This document shows, in pieces, positions 26,895-36,175 of a DNA stretch of 64,000 bases. The notes below the pieces were generated by a model that ran no database searches, was not told the origin of the DNA, and was given only the letters and a program-made list of their open reading frames with translations. This DNA is from Streptomyces triculaminicus (GTDB lineage Bacteria; Actinomycetota; Actinomycetes; Streptomycetales; Streptomycetaceae): the NCBI RefSeq assembly GCF_017349075.1, contig NZ_JAFMOF010000007.1, positions 83,467 to 147,466 of the forward strand, written 5' to 3'. Made by a program: the position numbers and the translations under genes. The first letter of the stretch is position 1. Every line of letters begins with the position of its first letter.

Positions 26895-28247
26895 GTGCAC
26901 TCTGCCCTGCCCTCGGCCCCCGCCCAGGAGAAGCCGGCAACTCTGTACCCTGCCCCAGAACAGTGGCTGGCCACGACCCCGGGGCGTATCGCCACCGACG
27001 GCTTCAGCTGGATGCAGGCCGTCTGCTGGTTCACCTTCACCAGCGCCTACGCCTCCGACCGCGACCACGGGCCCCGCCGCGTAAGCGAGACAACCGTACG
27101 TCTCGCGGCAGAGCTCACCCGCCTCAGCCCCTGCCGCCCCGGCATCACCTACCTCGTCCGCGTGCTGAAGCTGTCCAAACGCACCATCCAGTACCACCTC
27201 GCGATCCTGCGAGAGACCGGCCTGCTCACCTACCGAGCCAAGGGAACTCGAGTGAGCGGCCAAGGCGGCCAGGCCAGCGAATTCGCCCGCACCATCCCAC
27301 CGGCCTTCGACCGCGCCTTACGCCTGCGGACAGGCACGTCCGACCCGTACATCCGCACCGTACGCGGGATCGAGGACGCCGGCCGGCCCCTGATGAAGCG
27401 CCTCGCGAAGATGGCGCAGCGAGCCTTGAAACGCCCTCGCCGCCCCCGTAACTCCAAGCGGCCACAGAAGCCTGTGACGCCGGCCCCACGTTGCACCCCA
27501 ATGGGGGGTACTTCCTCAAGTCGTTCGACTGCGGGTAGTTCTCCCCAACCCCCTGAGAGCAAGCTCGACCCGGGAAACAGGTCTGCTACGAGGTTGAAGA
27601 AGCCCAGGCCGGCCCGCAGGTTCAACGCGGTCGGCCGCCGTTACCAGCTCGCCCGAGATCTCATCCGGCAGGTGCCGTGGCTCCACCGCGCCTCCATACC
27701 CCGCATCGCGTGGGTCGTACGTGACGTCTCCGATACCGGATGGACCACCACCGAGGTCATAGCCGTGCTCGGCGTCCACTCCCCGGCCCGCATCATCCAC
27801 CGGCCTTCCGGATTTCTCGCCCACCGCCTCCTCGGTGCGCACCTGCTCTACGACACGCCTGCCAAGCGGGAGGCACTGGTCTGCTGGTGGCGCGAGTCGC
27901 GACAGGCAGAGACCGACCGCCACACCGAATGGGAGGGCACCTGGCAGACTCCGCGGAGTCACGCTGTCGCCCGTCTCGTCCGCCAGGCCATCACCAGGCT
28001 TCACCCGGGCCTGGTCGGCACCGAAGAACTGGCCGACGGCGACCAGCAGTCACTGTCCGACGACGACCTTCGCGAACACGCCCGGGCGGTTCGCCAGGCG
28101 TTCATGCTGGGGGATACAGGCCTGGTTACTTCCACCGTCGATTTCCTGGGCCGCGACGAGGCAGAGCGTCTCTATGGGGCCGAGATCGTTGCCAACGCTC
28201 TGCGCCTGGGGCGGACAAGTGGTCGCATGAGCTTGGGAATCCAGTGA
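26895..28247 (+). CDS. Large winged-helix DNA-binding protein
   Basis: 450 residues. The N-terminal winged helix spans about residues 60-130 (ETTVRLAAELTRLSPCRPGI, VLKLSKRTIQYHLAILRETG, then LLTYRAKGTR as the wing). A basic Pro/Ser-rich linker and a second helical domain follow (YQLARDLIRQVPWLHRASIP, RIAWVVRDVSDTGWTTTEVI). This layout is common in streptomycete chromosomes and plasmids; such proteins are labelled HTH or replication-like, without known function. It lies on the opposite strand to the second module, as the broken winged-helix gene at 5430 does to the first. Confidence 0.8.
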   Translation: MHSALPSAPAQEKPATLYPAPEQWLATTPGRIATDGFSWMQAVCWFTFTSAYASDRDHGPRRVSETTVRLAAELTRLSPCRPGITYLVRVLKLSKRTIQYHLAILRETGLLTYRAKGTRVSGQGGQASEFARTIPPAFDRALRLRTGTSDPYIRTVRGIEDAGRPLMKRLAKMAQRALKRPRRPRNSKRPQKPVTPAPRCTPMGGTSSSRSTAGSSPQPPESKLDPGNRSATRLKKPRPARRFNAVGRRYQLARDLIRQVPWLHRASIPRIAWVVRDVSDTGWTTTEVIAVLGVHSPARIIHRPSGFLAHRLLGAHLLYDTPAKREALVCWWRESRQAETDRHTEWEGTWQTPRSHAVARLVRQAITRLHPGLVGTEELADGDQQSLSDDDLREHARAVRQAFMLGDTGLVTSTVDFLGRDEAERLYGAEIVANALRLGRTSGRMSLGIQ

Positions 28248-28396
28248 TGCACCGGAAGTGAGCCGACGACCGATGCCGAGGTACGAGGTCTCGAGCTGAC
28301 GCCATGCCGGCCAGGGCGGATAGCGATGGCGCGATACATGTCGGTGAGGCGCCGACCACTCTTCACCTATCACGAGTGCTCCAGAGAAGCCCCTCA

Positions 28397-28880
28397 CCGC
28401 GGCGGCCAGGGCTCATCTCGGGCGAGACGGAAACCAGGCTCAGCTGCGATCCTGTCGACAAGACGCAGGAACTTCTCCCGATCCGTGGTCGGCATGTAGT
28501 GACAGAACCGCACGACCTGCTCGGTGAGCTGCACGCGTGCCCTTCGTCGAGGCGGGATTCCACGGACACGGCGAAGGTCCCTGCCGGGAATATCGGCCGG
28601 ACCCAGTAGGCCGGTGGCCGGTCCGCCGGAGGACTTCGAGGTCGGCGAGGAGATCACTGTCGTCGTCACGGACATTGGGGGTCGCCAAGGTCGACCGCCT
28701 GACCATCGGGGAGTACATCCCATGCGAGTTCGACCTCAGCAAGCGCGATGGCGAGCCGATACCCCCGCGCACGAAGCCGGATACCTGACGGCAACCAGGA
28801 CCTTCTTCCGGGACTGCCGGATCGGGAGCGGATCCCAAGCGCTTCGATGCTCCGCAGCAGCCAGCTGACCTGCGGCAGCG
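28397..28880 (-). pseudogene. Decayed unknown gene
   Basis: Three minus-strand frames each carry a short protein-like piece that would line up as one gene: YRLAIALAEVELAWDVLPDG, then VRDDDSDLLADLEVLRRTGH, then VQLTEQVVRFCHYMPTTDRE with KFLRLVDRIAAEPGF at the end. The frame changes between them suggest at least two indels. Family unknown. Confidence 0.35.
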
Positions 28881-28945
28881 CGGGCAACCTGAGCCTTCTA
28901 TGCTCTACTCAACGCTTTGAGACGAAGGATCAGAAGGGGGGTCTC

Positions 28946-29641
28946 GTGCGACGCCTCTGGTCTGGATCGCGCTCTCGCGCGTGGGTGCTGGCAACGGGGT
29001 TGATGGTGTCCGTGACCGGATGCGGTGGAGGTGAGGCCGGTTCCCACGAGGGGACAAGTCCTGTGAGTGACGCGCGAGGCGAAAGCCGCCAGAGCGGTTC
29101 CGACACCGTGCTCGATGCCGAGGCCCTGAGAAAGGCTCTACCGGATCTTCAGAGCATGCCAGTGGGCTGGAAGTCGGGTCTGACGCAGCTCAAGGCCCGG
29201 GAAGTACCCCGAGAGAAGCGGTGCTCCAAGAACGGCGATGGCCCTGAGGGCTGCTGGTGGCACTGGAGTACCGGCACTGTGCAGTACAGGGCACCTGGCG
29301 ATTCCGGCGCCGTGAACTGGGACCTGCTGGCGTGTCCCGGCCGGGAAGTGGCCAGTAGGGCATTCAAGAACCGCAAGAAAAATGGAGCAATCGGGGCCGC
29401 CGAGGTCTCCATGCGGAGAGCCGGCGACGAGAGCGTCGCCTACGCCGATCCCCGGGCCCCCTACGCCGGTCCGCGGATCACGATGACCGTCCGCGTGGGC
29501 ACCGTCATCGCCGTCCTGACATACCAAGACTCGGACAAGGACCCGAACAGCGCCCAGGTGCTGGAGTCCCTGGCCCAGATGCAGGCAAAGCGCCTGCGCC
29601 AGGCAGAGCTGGGCCAGGTGCCGACCGCCAAAGCAGGCTGA
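28946..29641 (+). CDS. Putative lipoprotein
   Basis: 231 residues from the GTG at 28946, 5 bases after AAGGGGG. The signal sequence RRLWSGSRSRAWVLATGLMV ends in a lipobox (SVTGC), so the mature protein would be anchored at the outer face of the membrane by Cys. The body (LRKALPDLQSMPVGWKSGLT; CCWWHW-type Cys/Trp centre; ITMTVRVGTVIAVLTYQD near the end) resembles streptomycete lipoproteins of unknown role that fold like PknH-sensor-type domains. That fold assignment is tentative. Confidence 0.8.
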   Translation: MRRLWSGSRSRAWVLATGLMVSVTGCGGGEAGSHEGTSPVSDARGESRQSGSDTVLDAEALRKALPDLQSMPVGWKSGLTQLKAREVPREKRCSKNGDGPEGCWWHWSTGTVQYRAPGDSGAVNWDLLACPGREVASRAFKNRKKNGAIGAAEVSMRRAGDESVAYADPRAPYAGPRITMTVRVGTVIAVLTYQDSDKDPNSAQVLESLAQMQAKRLRQAELGQVPTAKAG

Positions 29642-29693
29642 ACGTCCGTCCAACAGGCGGGGGCAGTGTGTCACTCGCCCCCCGTCATCATTC

Positions 29694-29876
29694 TTGCCTC
29701 GCCCACTGCCCAGGCTCTTCCGGAGCGCCGACAAGCGCCGCGGATTCCGCATCGACCCCGAATCGGTTGCTGGAGGCCACTGGCCTGACGTGCCGCACGT
29801 GCACTTCGAGATCTTTGACGAAGCCGGGAAGCCATTGGTCAATAATCACGTGCCACTCACACTGAGCCATAAATGA
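29694..29876 (+). pseudogene. Polymorphic toxin C-terminal tail (orphan)
   Basis: 60-residue frame ending VPHVHFEIFDEAGKPLVNNH and VPLTLSHK. The HxHFE...NNH pattern resembles the C-termini of secreted nuclease/peptidase toxin domains. Its stop overlaps the next ATG by 4 bp, as toxin/immunity pairs do. No N-terminal delivery part is present upstream, where the lipoprotein gene ends about 50 bp before, so this is a displaced tail cassette. Confidence 0.5.
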
Positions 29877-30097
29877 CGAAAATCAGACTGGAGAGATACG
29901 GGCGCATCCTGTCGGGTTTTTGCGAAGGTTACTTCGTGAAACTCCATGACGATTCCGCTGTTACGGGCGGATACTACGTCTTCCTCGTCAACGATCTGTC
30001 CGCGCCGACGGATGGAGGGGATTACTGGGTAGAGGGCATAGCGGAACTCGAATCATTCGTAGAATCGTCTCAGTGGGAGATCGAGTGGGTCGAGTGA
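29873..30097 (+). CDS. Small putative immunity protein
   Basis: 74 residues, acidic (LHDDSAVTGGYYVFLVNDLS, then ELESFVESSQWEIEWVE), with no signal peptide. The ATGA overlap with the toxin-tail frame and the composition fit a cytoplasmic immunity protein. I recognise no named family. Base composition is less GC-rich than the neighbours, consistent with recent transfer. Confidence 0.65.
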   Translation: MTKIRLERYGRILSGFCEGYFVKLHDDSAVTGGYYVFLVNDLSAPTDGGDYWVEGIAELESFVESSQWEIEWVE

Positions 30098-31412
30098 GAC
30101 TCAACCGCCACAGATGATGCGGCTATAAGCAAGACCCAGTGTTTCGCCTGCTCCCGGCCCGTCATAGTCCTCCAGATCCCGAGGTGGCGCTTGACGAGCA
30201 GGTGCTCTGCTGGCGGGTGCCAGGCATCGCCCCGGCGGCTTACCTGCCCGAGGCGTCCAACGGAGGCGCCAGGTCCTGTGGGAGGAGTCCTCTCACAGGA
30301 CCGCATTGCCTCACTGCTGAGCAGGGTGACGATCCCACCCAACTTCTACAGTCCGTCGGTGATCTGCGTGGCAGGTGGTGTCATGTGCGGCCGCTGTGCC
30401 TCCACCCGCAGACCCGAGGGTTTTGCCGGGCTGTTCCAGGTATCACACGCTGGAACCCAGAGGAGGCCCTGGAGTCAAGCTGGAACATTGCTCGCACCGA
30501 CGAGGTGTGGGCGGTGCTGGAACGTGGAATCGGCTCGGCGGCAACCTGTCTGGCGGGTCGGGTGCTGCCGGCAGCCGGGGACGCGGCTACCGCCAGGAGA
30601 AGACGAAGTTCGCCCGGCAGGGCAGCCAAGACCTGGTCACCCAGACATGGCCGGCGGACAGGCCCAGCTCGCAGCCGGGCGGCGATCCAGGTGGGCATCC
30701 TGCTCGTCCCGCGGTCACTTGCGGGCCGGGGGACGAGGCGTTCGCGCCCGCCCCAGGGCTGGGTGAGCAGCTCAACTCCGCGCCACAGCGGCTTCGGATA
30801 CCGACTCTGCAGGCGGATCGCCATCACACGCACGGCCTCAGCGGACCGGCTGGGCCCCTCCAATCACTGGCGCTCGGCCGACGGGCCATTGCCGTTCGGT
30901 GCGGCCGCACGCGGCCCGGATCTGCGCGCACCTCAGGCAAGTCCACGACTTGCATGTGTCCCCCGGGGGAGCAGTGCGGACGACGAGCGCCACCGTTGCT
31001 CATGGCAGTACTGGGCCGCGCGCGGATTGAGGTACCACGGCAAGAGCTCTGCGGAGGGCCACTCGGGCTGGTGCCAGCGTTGCCGGGATCAGCTCGTCGG
31101 CCAGCAGCCTGCAGGCCTCTTCGGCTGCGGCGCGTCCTGCCACCACACCGGGTAGCTCGTGGATCGGAACCAGGATGCCTCGCTGCAGATCAGCAGCGTC
31201 TGATTCTTCTCGCCACGCAAGGAATTTCGGATTAAACGTTCCATATCGGACTAAATGACAGTCGACTGAGGGAGGGAACGCGCGGACACGCCGCGATGCG
31301 GCATCAGCCTCGCCCGCGCGCCCCGCTTGGGCGGGGCTGATGCCGCTCGACTGCTCCCCCGCACCCCATGCGGTGGCCACATCCGGTCGCAGAAACCGCG
31401 AGTAGGACGGGG
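30098..31412. other. 1.3 kb without a convincing gene
   Basis: Long open frames on both strands are GC-driven. One minus-strand stretch near 31050-31250 (YGTFNPKFLAWREESDAADL, QRGILVPIHELPGVVAGRAA) looks protein-like but lacks a start, and it may be a gene remnant. A small A/T-rich spot (GGATTAAACGTTCCATATCGG) at about 31230 could hold a promoter. Nothing else is supported. Confidence 0.5.
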
Positions 31413-31449
31413 AAGGGCCCGAATCCAGGTCACGTAGATTCGGGCCCTT
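31413..31449 (-). terminator. Perfect hairpin terminator after the toxin-antitoxin pair
   Basis: AAGGGCCCGAATC (31413-31425) pairs perfectly with GATTCGGGCCCTT (31437-31449) around an 11-base loop. It lies 62 bp beyond the stop of the PIN gene on the minus strand and ends in a short T tail from either side. Confidence 0.7.
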
Positions 31450-31511
31450 GAGATGCGTCAACCGCCGAGTGGGCGCTCAGCTGACGTCCGGAGACACCCG
31501 CAAGCATCGAT

Positions 31512-31892
31512 TCAGGGATTGAGATCCAAAACGCGGACCGGTTCGCCTTCCCAGCGCTTCGGCACGGTGGTCGCGATGATCGCGCCGTCGGGACGGTCGG
31601 GCGTGGGCTGCGCTGCGTACTGGCTGTGCGCGGCGGCCCACGATGCCTGACGCGCGACGGCCAGGGCGGCAGGCAGGTCGAGGTCGAGCACCGTGACGCC
31701 GGGCATGGCCACCAGGTGCTCGGCCGTGCCCGGGCGGTCGCGGTCGGCTTCCACCAGGGCGCAGGTCGGCGCGTAGAGGTACCAGCCCGCCTCGGCGTGG
31801 GCCCGGTGGATGAGGCGGGAAGCAAGGATGTTGCCCTGGCCGGCCGCGGTCATGGCGGTCTCGTCCAGGATGATGTGCATGGCGTCGGTCAC
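31512..31892 (-). CDS. PIN-domain toxin of a type II toxin-antitoxin pair
   Basis: 126 residues: HIILDETAM at the N-terminus, LYAPTCALVEADRDRPG in the middle and DGAIIATTVPKRWEGEPVRV near the end. The acidic residues (Asp10, Glu11, the central Glu/Asp group, late Asp) are placed as in VapC-like PIN ribonucleases. The start overlaps the antitoxin stop by 4 bp. A canonical VapC would have a DxS/T start; here it is DET, so the family is slightly divergent. The RNA target is unknown. Confidence 0.78.
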   Translation of the reverse strand: MTDAMHIILDETAMTAAGQGNILASRLIHRAHAEAGWYLYAPTCALVEADRDRPGTAEHLVAMPGVTVLDLDLPAALAVARQASWAAAHSQYAAQPTPDRPDGAIIATTVPKRWEGEPVRVLDLNP

Positions 31893-32146
31893 CGGGCGGT
31901 CACCTGGGCCAGGCGGCGGTCCAGCTCGCTGTCCAGGTCACGTTGCTCGGGGGCGGTGGGGGCGTAGCCGTTCCACTCCTGGAGCACCGCCCGGGCCTTC
32001 TCGGCGCGCTCGGCTCGCTCGGCCGGGGTGAGTAGCGTCTCGGCCAGACGGGCGAGGTAAGCGCGCAGTGACAGGCCCTCGGCGGCGGCGAGGGCGGCGA
32101 GGCGGTCCTTGGCCTCCTCGGGGAGGCGGATGTTGGCGTCAGGCAT
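31889..32146 (-). CDS. RHH-type antitoxin
   Basis: 85 residues from the ATG at 32146 (GGAG 7 bases upstream); a frame up to 32170 exists but has no ribosome-binding site. MPDANIRLPEEAKDRLAALA forms the ribbon and first helix of a ribbon-helix-helix fold. The C-terminal half (RAVLQEWNGYAPTAPEQRDL) would wrap the PIN toxin. A perfect 16-bp palindrome upstream is the likely operator for autoregulation. Confidence 0.82.
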   Translation of the reverse strand: MPDANIRLPEEAKDRLAALAAAEGLSLRAYLARLAETLLTPAERAERAEKARAVLQEWNGYAPTAPEQRDLDSELDRRLAQVTAR

Positions 32147-32177
32147 CGTGGTACTCCTTCCCATAACCATGAAGCAT

Positions 32178-32193
32178 ACGGGTACGTACCCGT
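32178..32193 (-). promoter_or_regulatory. Operator palindrome of the PIN/RHH pair
   Basis: ACGGGTACGTACCCGT is a perfect 16-bp palindrome, 32 bp upstream of the antitoxin ATG. It is extended on one side by another GTACCC. This is the size and location expected for an RHH dimer site. Confidence 0.65.
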
Positions 32194-32199
32194 ACCCAC

Positions 32200-32911
32200 G
32201 GCTCCGTTGGGTGGCGCGCGCGACGCGCCACTGGGGCGCTGTTGCCGGGCCAAGCGCTGGACGGTGAGGCCGGAGCCGAGGCCGACGAGTCCGCCGAAGG
32301 CGCTGGTCCGCTCTAACGCGTCGCTTTCAGCGATCTTGCAGTTACGTTACGTCAACCTCCAGCGAGTCCATCTCCTTGAACTCAGCGACTTCGTTGCGGA
32401 AGAAGACCTCGTTGACCGTCTCGTCGACGATGATTCTCCTTCCCGAAGATCCCGACAGCCTTCGCCAGCTCGTTGTGCTGGGGCAGCGTGTGGCACCTCG
32501 GATACATCAACTGGAGAGCGTGACCTCTTCGGAGCGAGACCTCCATCCAGCCAGACGTCCCCCCACGGGAATGCGAGAGACCGTCCGCCGACACCGCGTG
32601 TTCCCCCTCTCCCTCCGTACCCCTTCCTCCCATCCCGACCGCTGATCGACCACCCACAAGAAGAACCGACGCCCGCCAGATGGGACACGGCGCAGCAAGG
32701 CTGGGGCGGCAGGCCGGACCGCTCGGCCCGAGCCCGGCGCAGCGCCCGGCGCGGACGTCGTCCGCAGACGTCGCGCGGACGGTCCTGGCCTGGAGGTCTG
32801 CGAGGGCGGCCGCCTCGGTCGCCGCTGTCTGAAGGCGCCGTCGCTGCCGCCGACCTGCAGTACTGCGCGACAGCCCAGGCTGCCGAAGCAGCCGAGGATG
32901 CCTGGCCGGCG
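32200..32911. other. 0.7 kb with at most a gene remnant
   Basis: On the minus strand near 32345-32440 a short frame reads IIVDETVNEVFFRNEVAEFK and EMDSLEVDVT before a stop; it looks like the end of a lost gene. The rest of the stretch has only GC-driven frames. Confidence 0.4.
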
Positions 32912-33370
32912 TCATAGTTCTTCGGTGGCGTCGATGTGCTGCTGGAGTTTCGCGGTGATGGCATCCAGGTCTCCCTCGGCGGGGATCTTCCAGATGGAGT
33001 CGTCGCCGTTGGTCATGGCTTTCTCGCTGGTGAAGTGCACGAGGTCGGGAGCGGGTGCGTAGCTGTCGCGGAGCCATTTGGCGAAGATTGCGGCCTCGGA
33101 GGCGAGGGCGTTGCGGATGAGGATGGAGCCCATGCCTTCGAAGGGGGTGGAGGCCAGGCCATCGAGCCATACGCCGTCGCTGATTTTCGCTTCGAAGGAG
33201 AGCGCTTCGCTGGGGCGGGGTCCCAGGGGGCCCTCTGCCCATGCGGAGGAGTCAGGGAAGGCTTCGAGCAGCTGCTGGCTCAGGTCGTCCAGGCGCAGGT
33301 TCCATGCCGCGGCGTTGTCGACGGGTGGGAAGAAGAGGAAGCTGCCCCTGATCGGGTTGTCGGTGATCAT
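32912..33370 (-). CDS. Putative immunity protein for the adjacent toxin
   Basis: 152 residues (GSFLFFPPVDNAAAWNLRLD; FEGMGSILIRNALASEAAIF; C-terminal acidic helix ending DATEEL). No signal or membrane segment. A good ribosome-binding site (GAAGG) precedes the ATG. It lies 14 bp after the stop of the frameshifted nuclease toxin, on the same strand, the standard place for its immunity gene. I cannot name the immunity family. It appears intact although the toxin is broken. Confidence 0.72.
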   Translation of the reverse strand: MITDNPIRGSFLFFPPVDNAAAWNLRLDDLSQQLLEAFPDSSAWAEGPLGPRPSEALSFEAKISDGVWLDGLASTPFEGMGSILIRNALASEAAIFAKWLRDSYAPAPDLVHFTSEKAMTNGDDSIWKIPAEGDLDAITAKLQQHIDATEEL

Positions 33371-33384
33371 GTGTGGTGTCCTTC

Positions 33385-34902
33385 TCAGGGTATGCAGCGG
33401 GCGGTGCCGTTCACGCCGCTCATGAGCATCATGCTCTGCCAGTAGACGGTGGCGATTTGTCGTTGGTCACGATCTCCAGTCCTCGCAGCTCGCTGGACTG
33501 CTCCATGGCCGCCTTGTAGCGCTTGAGCTCTCTCTCGTCGCCGGGGAACATGCCGTCCCGGCGGGGGTCGAACTTCGGGTTGCCGTTGCCGTCGAGCTTG
33601 GGTGGGGTTCCCAGTGTTTTGTTGACCGCGTCGATGCTGCGGAACGTCGAGGGCGTCGGGCAGTCCGGCTTGCGGACGTACTTCGCCTCGACCGCGTACC
33701 CGTCAGCCGGCCGCAGGCCGTCGGCCATCAGCCCCTTCCCGCTCCTGCCAGTGGCCGTGGCCCCAAGGGGCAACTCGCGCTCGGGGTAGCCGGCCGTCCG
33801 CAGCTGGTAGGCGTTGTCCGGGTTCATCTGGTCCCCGCCGCCAGCGAACCCGCCGGCGCGCAGCGAGTTCATCCACGTCCGGAACTGGGCCTGCTCGGCT
33901 GGGTCCAGCAGCTTGGCGGTCGTGGGGTCGGGCGGTATTGGGTCCCGGGAAGGGATCGCCGGGTTGTGCGGACTCGCTGCGGGGAACGCGGTGGTGAACG
34001 AGGCCGGCACCATAGGGACCGGGGCCCCAGGCCGCGGTCCCGGTACGAGCGGCAGCATTCCCCCGCCAGGGGGTCGGCCGCCGGGGAGGCGTACTTTGGC
34101 CTGGGCGCTGTCCAGGGCGTGGGCGACGTCGCCCAGGCAGTGGATGTGCCCGTCGTGGGTGACTGCCGAGTGCAGGCCACCGTCGTCGCCGTTGCCGCCG
34201 AGCATGGGCGAGTCCCACGGGGCCTCGATGCGGAACGGCTCCGCCTTGTGGTTGAGGATCTGTACGTTCGCGTGCTCGATGTGGTCGGCGTACTTCTCGC
34301 AGGCCTTGGACAGCTGCATGCAGGCGGCCACCAGGTTGGCCACGAGCGGTTCGTGCTCCTGGGCGTGATCCGGCGGGTCGCCGAAGCCGATGGTGTTCTT
34401 GAAGTAGTCGTGGAAGGCGCGGGCTGCCTCGCCCGAGTGTGCGTTCTTCGCGGTCGTCGCGTACACCTGGGCATCGCCAAGGAGCCGGTGCATGAGGTTG
34501 CCAGGCGTGGCGCCAGGTGTTGGCCACCTCGCGGGCCTTCTCCGCACTGCCGCGGTACCGTTCCCCGCCACCGGGCCCGTACTGCCGGTACCAGGCCGTG
34601 TCCCCCACCACCTCAGGCAGGTGCTTGCCGAGTTTGGTGAAGTTCTGGGCGCAGTCCTCCCACGGGTCGCCCATGCCATCGGTCAGCTCGACCTGCTGCT
34701 GGATGAGGTCGGCGACGATCTTGCTTTCGGCCGCCATGAACTCTCGGGCTGTCTGCATCAGCTGCCGGCCCGTCGTACCGAAAATGACGGCGCTGAAGCC
34801 GATCTGGTCCAGCGTGGTCGCCGCCGCGGGCTTGTAGACCTTGGCGAACGCCCGGCCAGCCTTGTCATAGGGCTTCGTACAGCGGGAGACCAAGAACAAA
34901 AA
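33385..34902 (-). pseudogene. Frameshifted polymorphic toxin, restriction-endonuclease-fold C-terminus
   Basis: The N-terminal part (AAATTLDQIGFSAVIFGTTG, RQLMQTAREFMAAESKIVAD) is a WXG/ESX-type helical delivery region. At about 34500 the frame shifts to NLMHRLLGDAQVYATTAKNA and continues through a Pro-rich linker to a C-terminal domain (GYAVEAKYVRKPDC, ELKRYKAAMEQSSELRGLEI) with the E-x-K core of a Tox-REase nuclease. A second shift near 33455 separates LEIVTND from the natural end (IATVYWQSMMLMSGVNGTAR, stop at 33385). The true start is not found; the frame runs back into a terminator at 34903. So the gene has two frameshifts and a probable 5' truncation. Toxin activity is unlikely. Confidence 0.75.
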
Positions 34903-34930
34903 GGCCCGCACACCAGAAGGTGTGCGGGCC
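34903..34930 (-). terminator. Rho-independent terminator of the fic gene
   Basis: GGCCCGCACACC and GGTGTGCGGGCC form a perfect 12-bp stem around AGAA. On the minus strand it is followed by TTTTTGTTC, a good U-run. It ends transcription of the Fic gene 90 bp downstream of its stop. Confidence 0.85.
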
Positions 34931-35020
34931 GAAGAAAAGAGGGGCAGTGGCCAGTGGCGAGTGCCCCTTCAAGTCTGTACGAAGAGTAGCACCGGGAGCC
35001 GTCGGCGTAGTTGTGCCTGG

Positions 35021-36175
35021 TCAGGGGTGGGGCGCGTAAGGGTCGGCGTAGGGCTCGACGGCCTGCCGGATCTGGTCCTGAGCGCTCGCCATGCGAGGGC
35101 CTGGGGCGTAGTAGCGGGAGCGGGCCTGGCCCTGGGCTTCGAGCCAGCCGAGGCGGACCAGTTCGCGTATGTCGCGGATGGCCTGCTGCTCGGACAGGTC
35201 GGCATCGGCCTGGTAGACCGTGCGGCGCACCTTCGATCCCCAGAAGGCCGGCAGCAGTGCGTAGACCACGCGCTCGTCCAGTCCGTCATGCTCGGCGGCT
35301 TCGCCGAGGTGGATCCAGGCGCGGGAGAGCAGGTCGGTGCGGCGCTGGGCCTGCTGGGCCTGGCGGTGGTGGGCTTCGAGGCAGAAGCGGATCCACGGGT
35401 GGGTGTCGCGGTCGGGGGCCCAGGCGGGGCCGCCGACCTGTTGCAGGACGCGGTAGTAGGCGTAGGTGTTCTGGGCGCGGCCGAGCCATTCCTCGATGGA
35501 GGAGAACTCCGGCGGCAGCAGGCTCGTCGATTCCCGGGCGAAGACGAGAGTGGAGACGGCGCGGGACATGCGCCCGTTGCCGTCCTTCCACGGGTGGATG
35601 TTCACCAGGTTCAGGTGCGCCATGGAGGCCCGTACGTGAACCGGGGCGTCGAGGTCACCGGTGTTGAGCCAGTCGATCAACTCCCCCGTCAGGGCGGGCA
35701 CGTCCTCGAAGTCCGGCGCGGTGTAGGCCGGGACCAGGGGGTCGTCGGGGCTGGTGACGAAGACCGGGCCGTCGCGCCAGCGCCCCGGGCGCTTGTCGAG
35801 GTGGTGGCCCTGCAGCATGAAGTGCAGCCCGTTGAGCAGGCCGACGTCGTAGCGGAATCCCTCCCCGGCGTCGGCGAGGGCCTGGATGTAGGTCATCGCC
35901 CGCTGGTAGCCCTCCAGCTCCACCCGGGTCCGCTCCGCCGTCTCCAGCGGCTCCTCCCCCGCCATCAACGCCTCGACATCATCGACGGTGGCGGCATAGC
36001 CCTCGATGGTGTTCGACCCGGCGATCGCGCGAGCCGTGAGGTTGCGCCGCAGCTGACCGGACCAGCGAGGCTGCGCCCGCAGCTGGTGGCGCAGGCGCAT
36101 CCGCATCTGCTCGATCTCTTCGAGCACACGGTGGTCGTCGGCGTCCAGAGCTGGAGTCTTGTACAGCATGACCAA
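35021..36175 (-). CDS. Fic-family AMP-transferase with autoinhibitory motif
   Basis: 384 residues. The catalytic Fic loop is HPWKDGNGRMSR starting at His194, complete for the HxFx(D/E)GNGRxxR consensus except Trp in place of Phe. The inhibitory helix motif SxxxEG is present N-terminally (Ser54, Glu58, Gly59 in AGSNTIEGY), so this is a class II, self-inhibited enzyme. The beta-hairpin flap and a C-terminal winged-helix-like segment (DLSEQQAIRDIRELVRLGWL) are as in many bacterial stand-alone Fic proteins. The usual activity is AMP transfer to a Ser/Thr/Tyr of a target protein; the target is unknown. Monocistronic, with its own terminator. Confidence 0.93.
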   Translation of the reverse strand: MVMLYKTPALDADDHRVLEEIEQMRMRLRHQLRAQPRWSGQLRRNLTARAIAGSNTIEGYAATVDDVEALMAGEEPLETAERTRVELEGYQRAMTYIQALADAGEGFRYDVGLLNGLHFMLQGHHLDKRPGRWRDGPVFVTSPDDPLVPAYTAPDFEDVPALTGELIDWLNTGDLDAPVHVRASMAHLNLVNIHPWKDGNGRMSRAVSTLVFARESTSLLPPEFSSIEEWLGRAQNTYAYYRVLQQVGGPAWAPDRDTHPWIRFCLEAHHRQAQQAQRRTDLLSRAWIHLGEAAEHDGLDERVVYALLPAFWGSKVRRTVYQADADLSEQQAIRDIRELVRLGWLEAQGQARSRYYAPGPRMASAQDQIRQAVEPYADPYAPHP

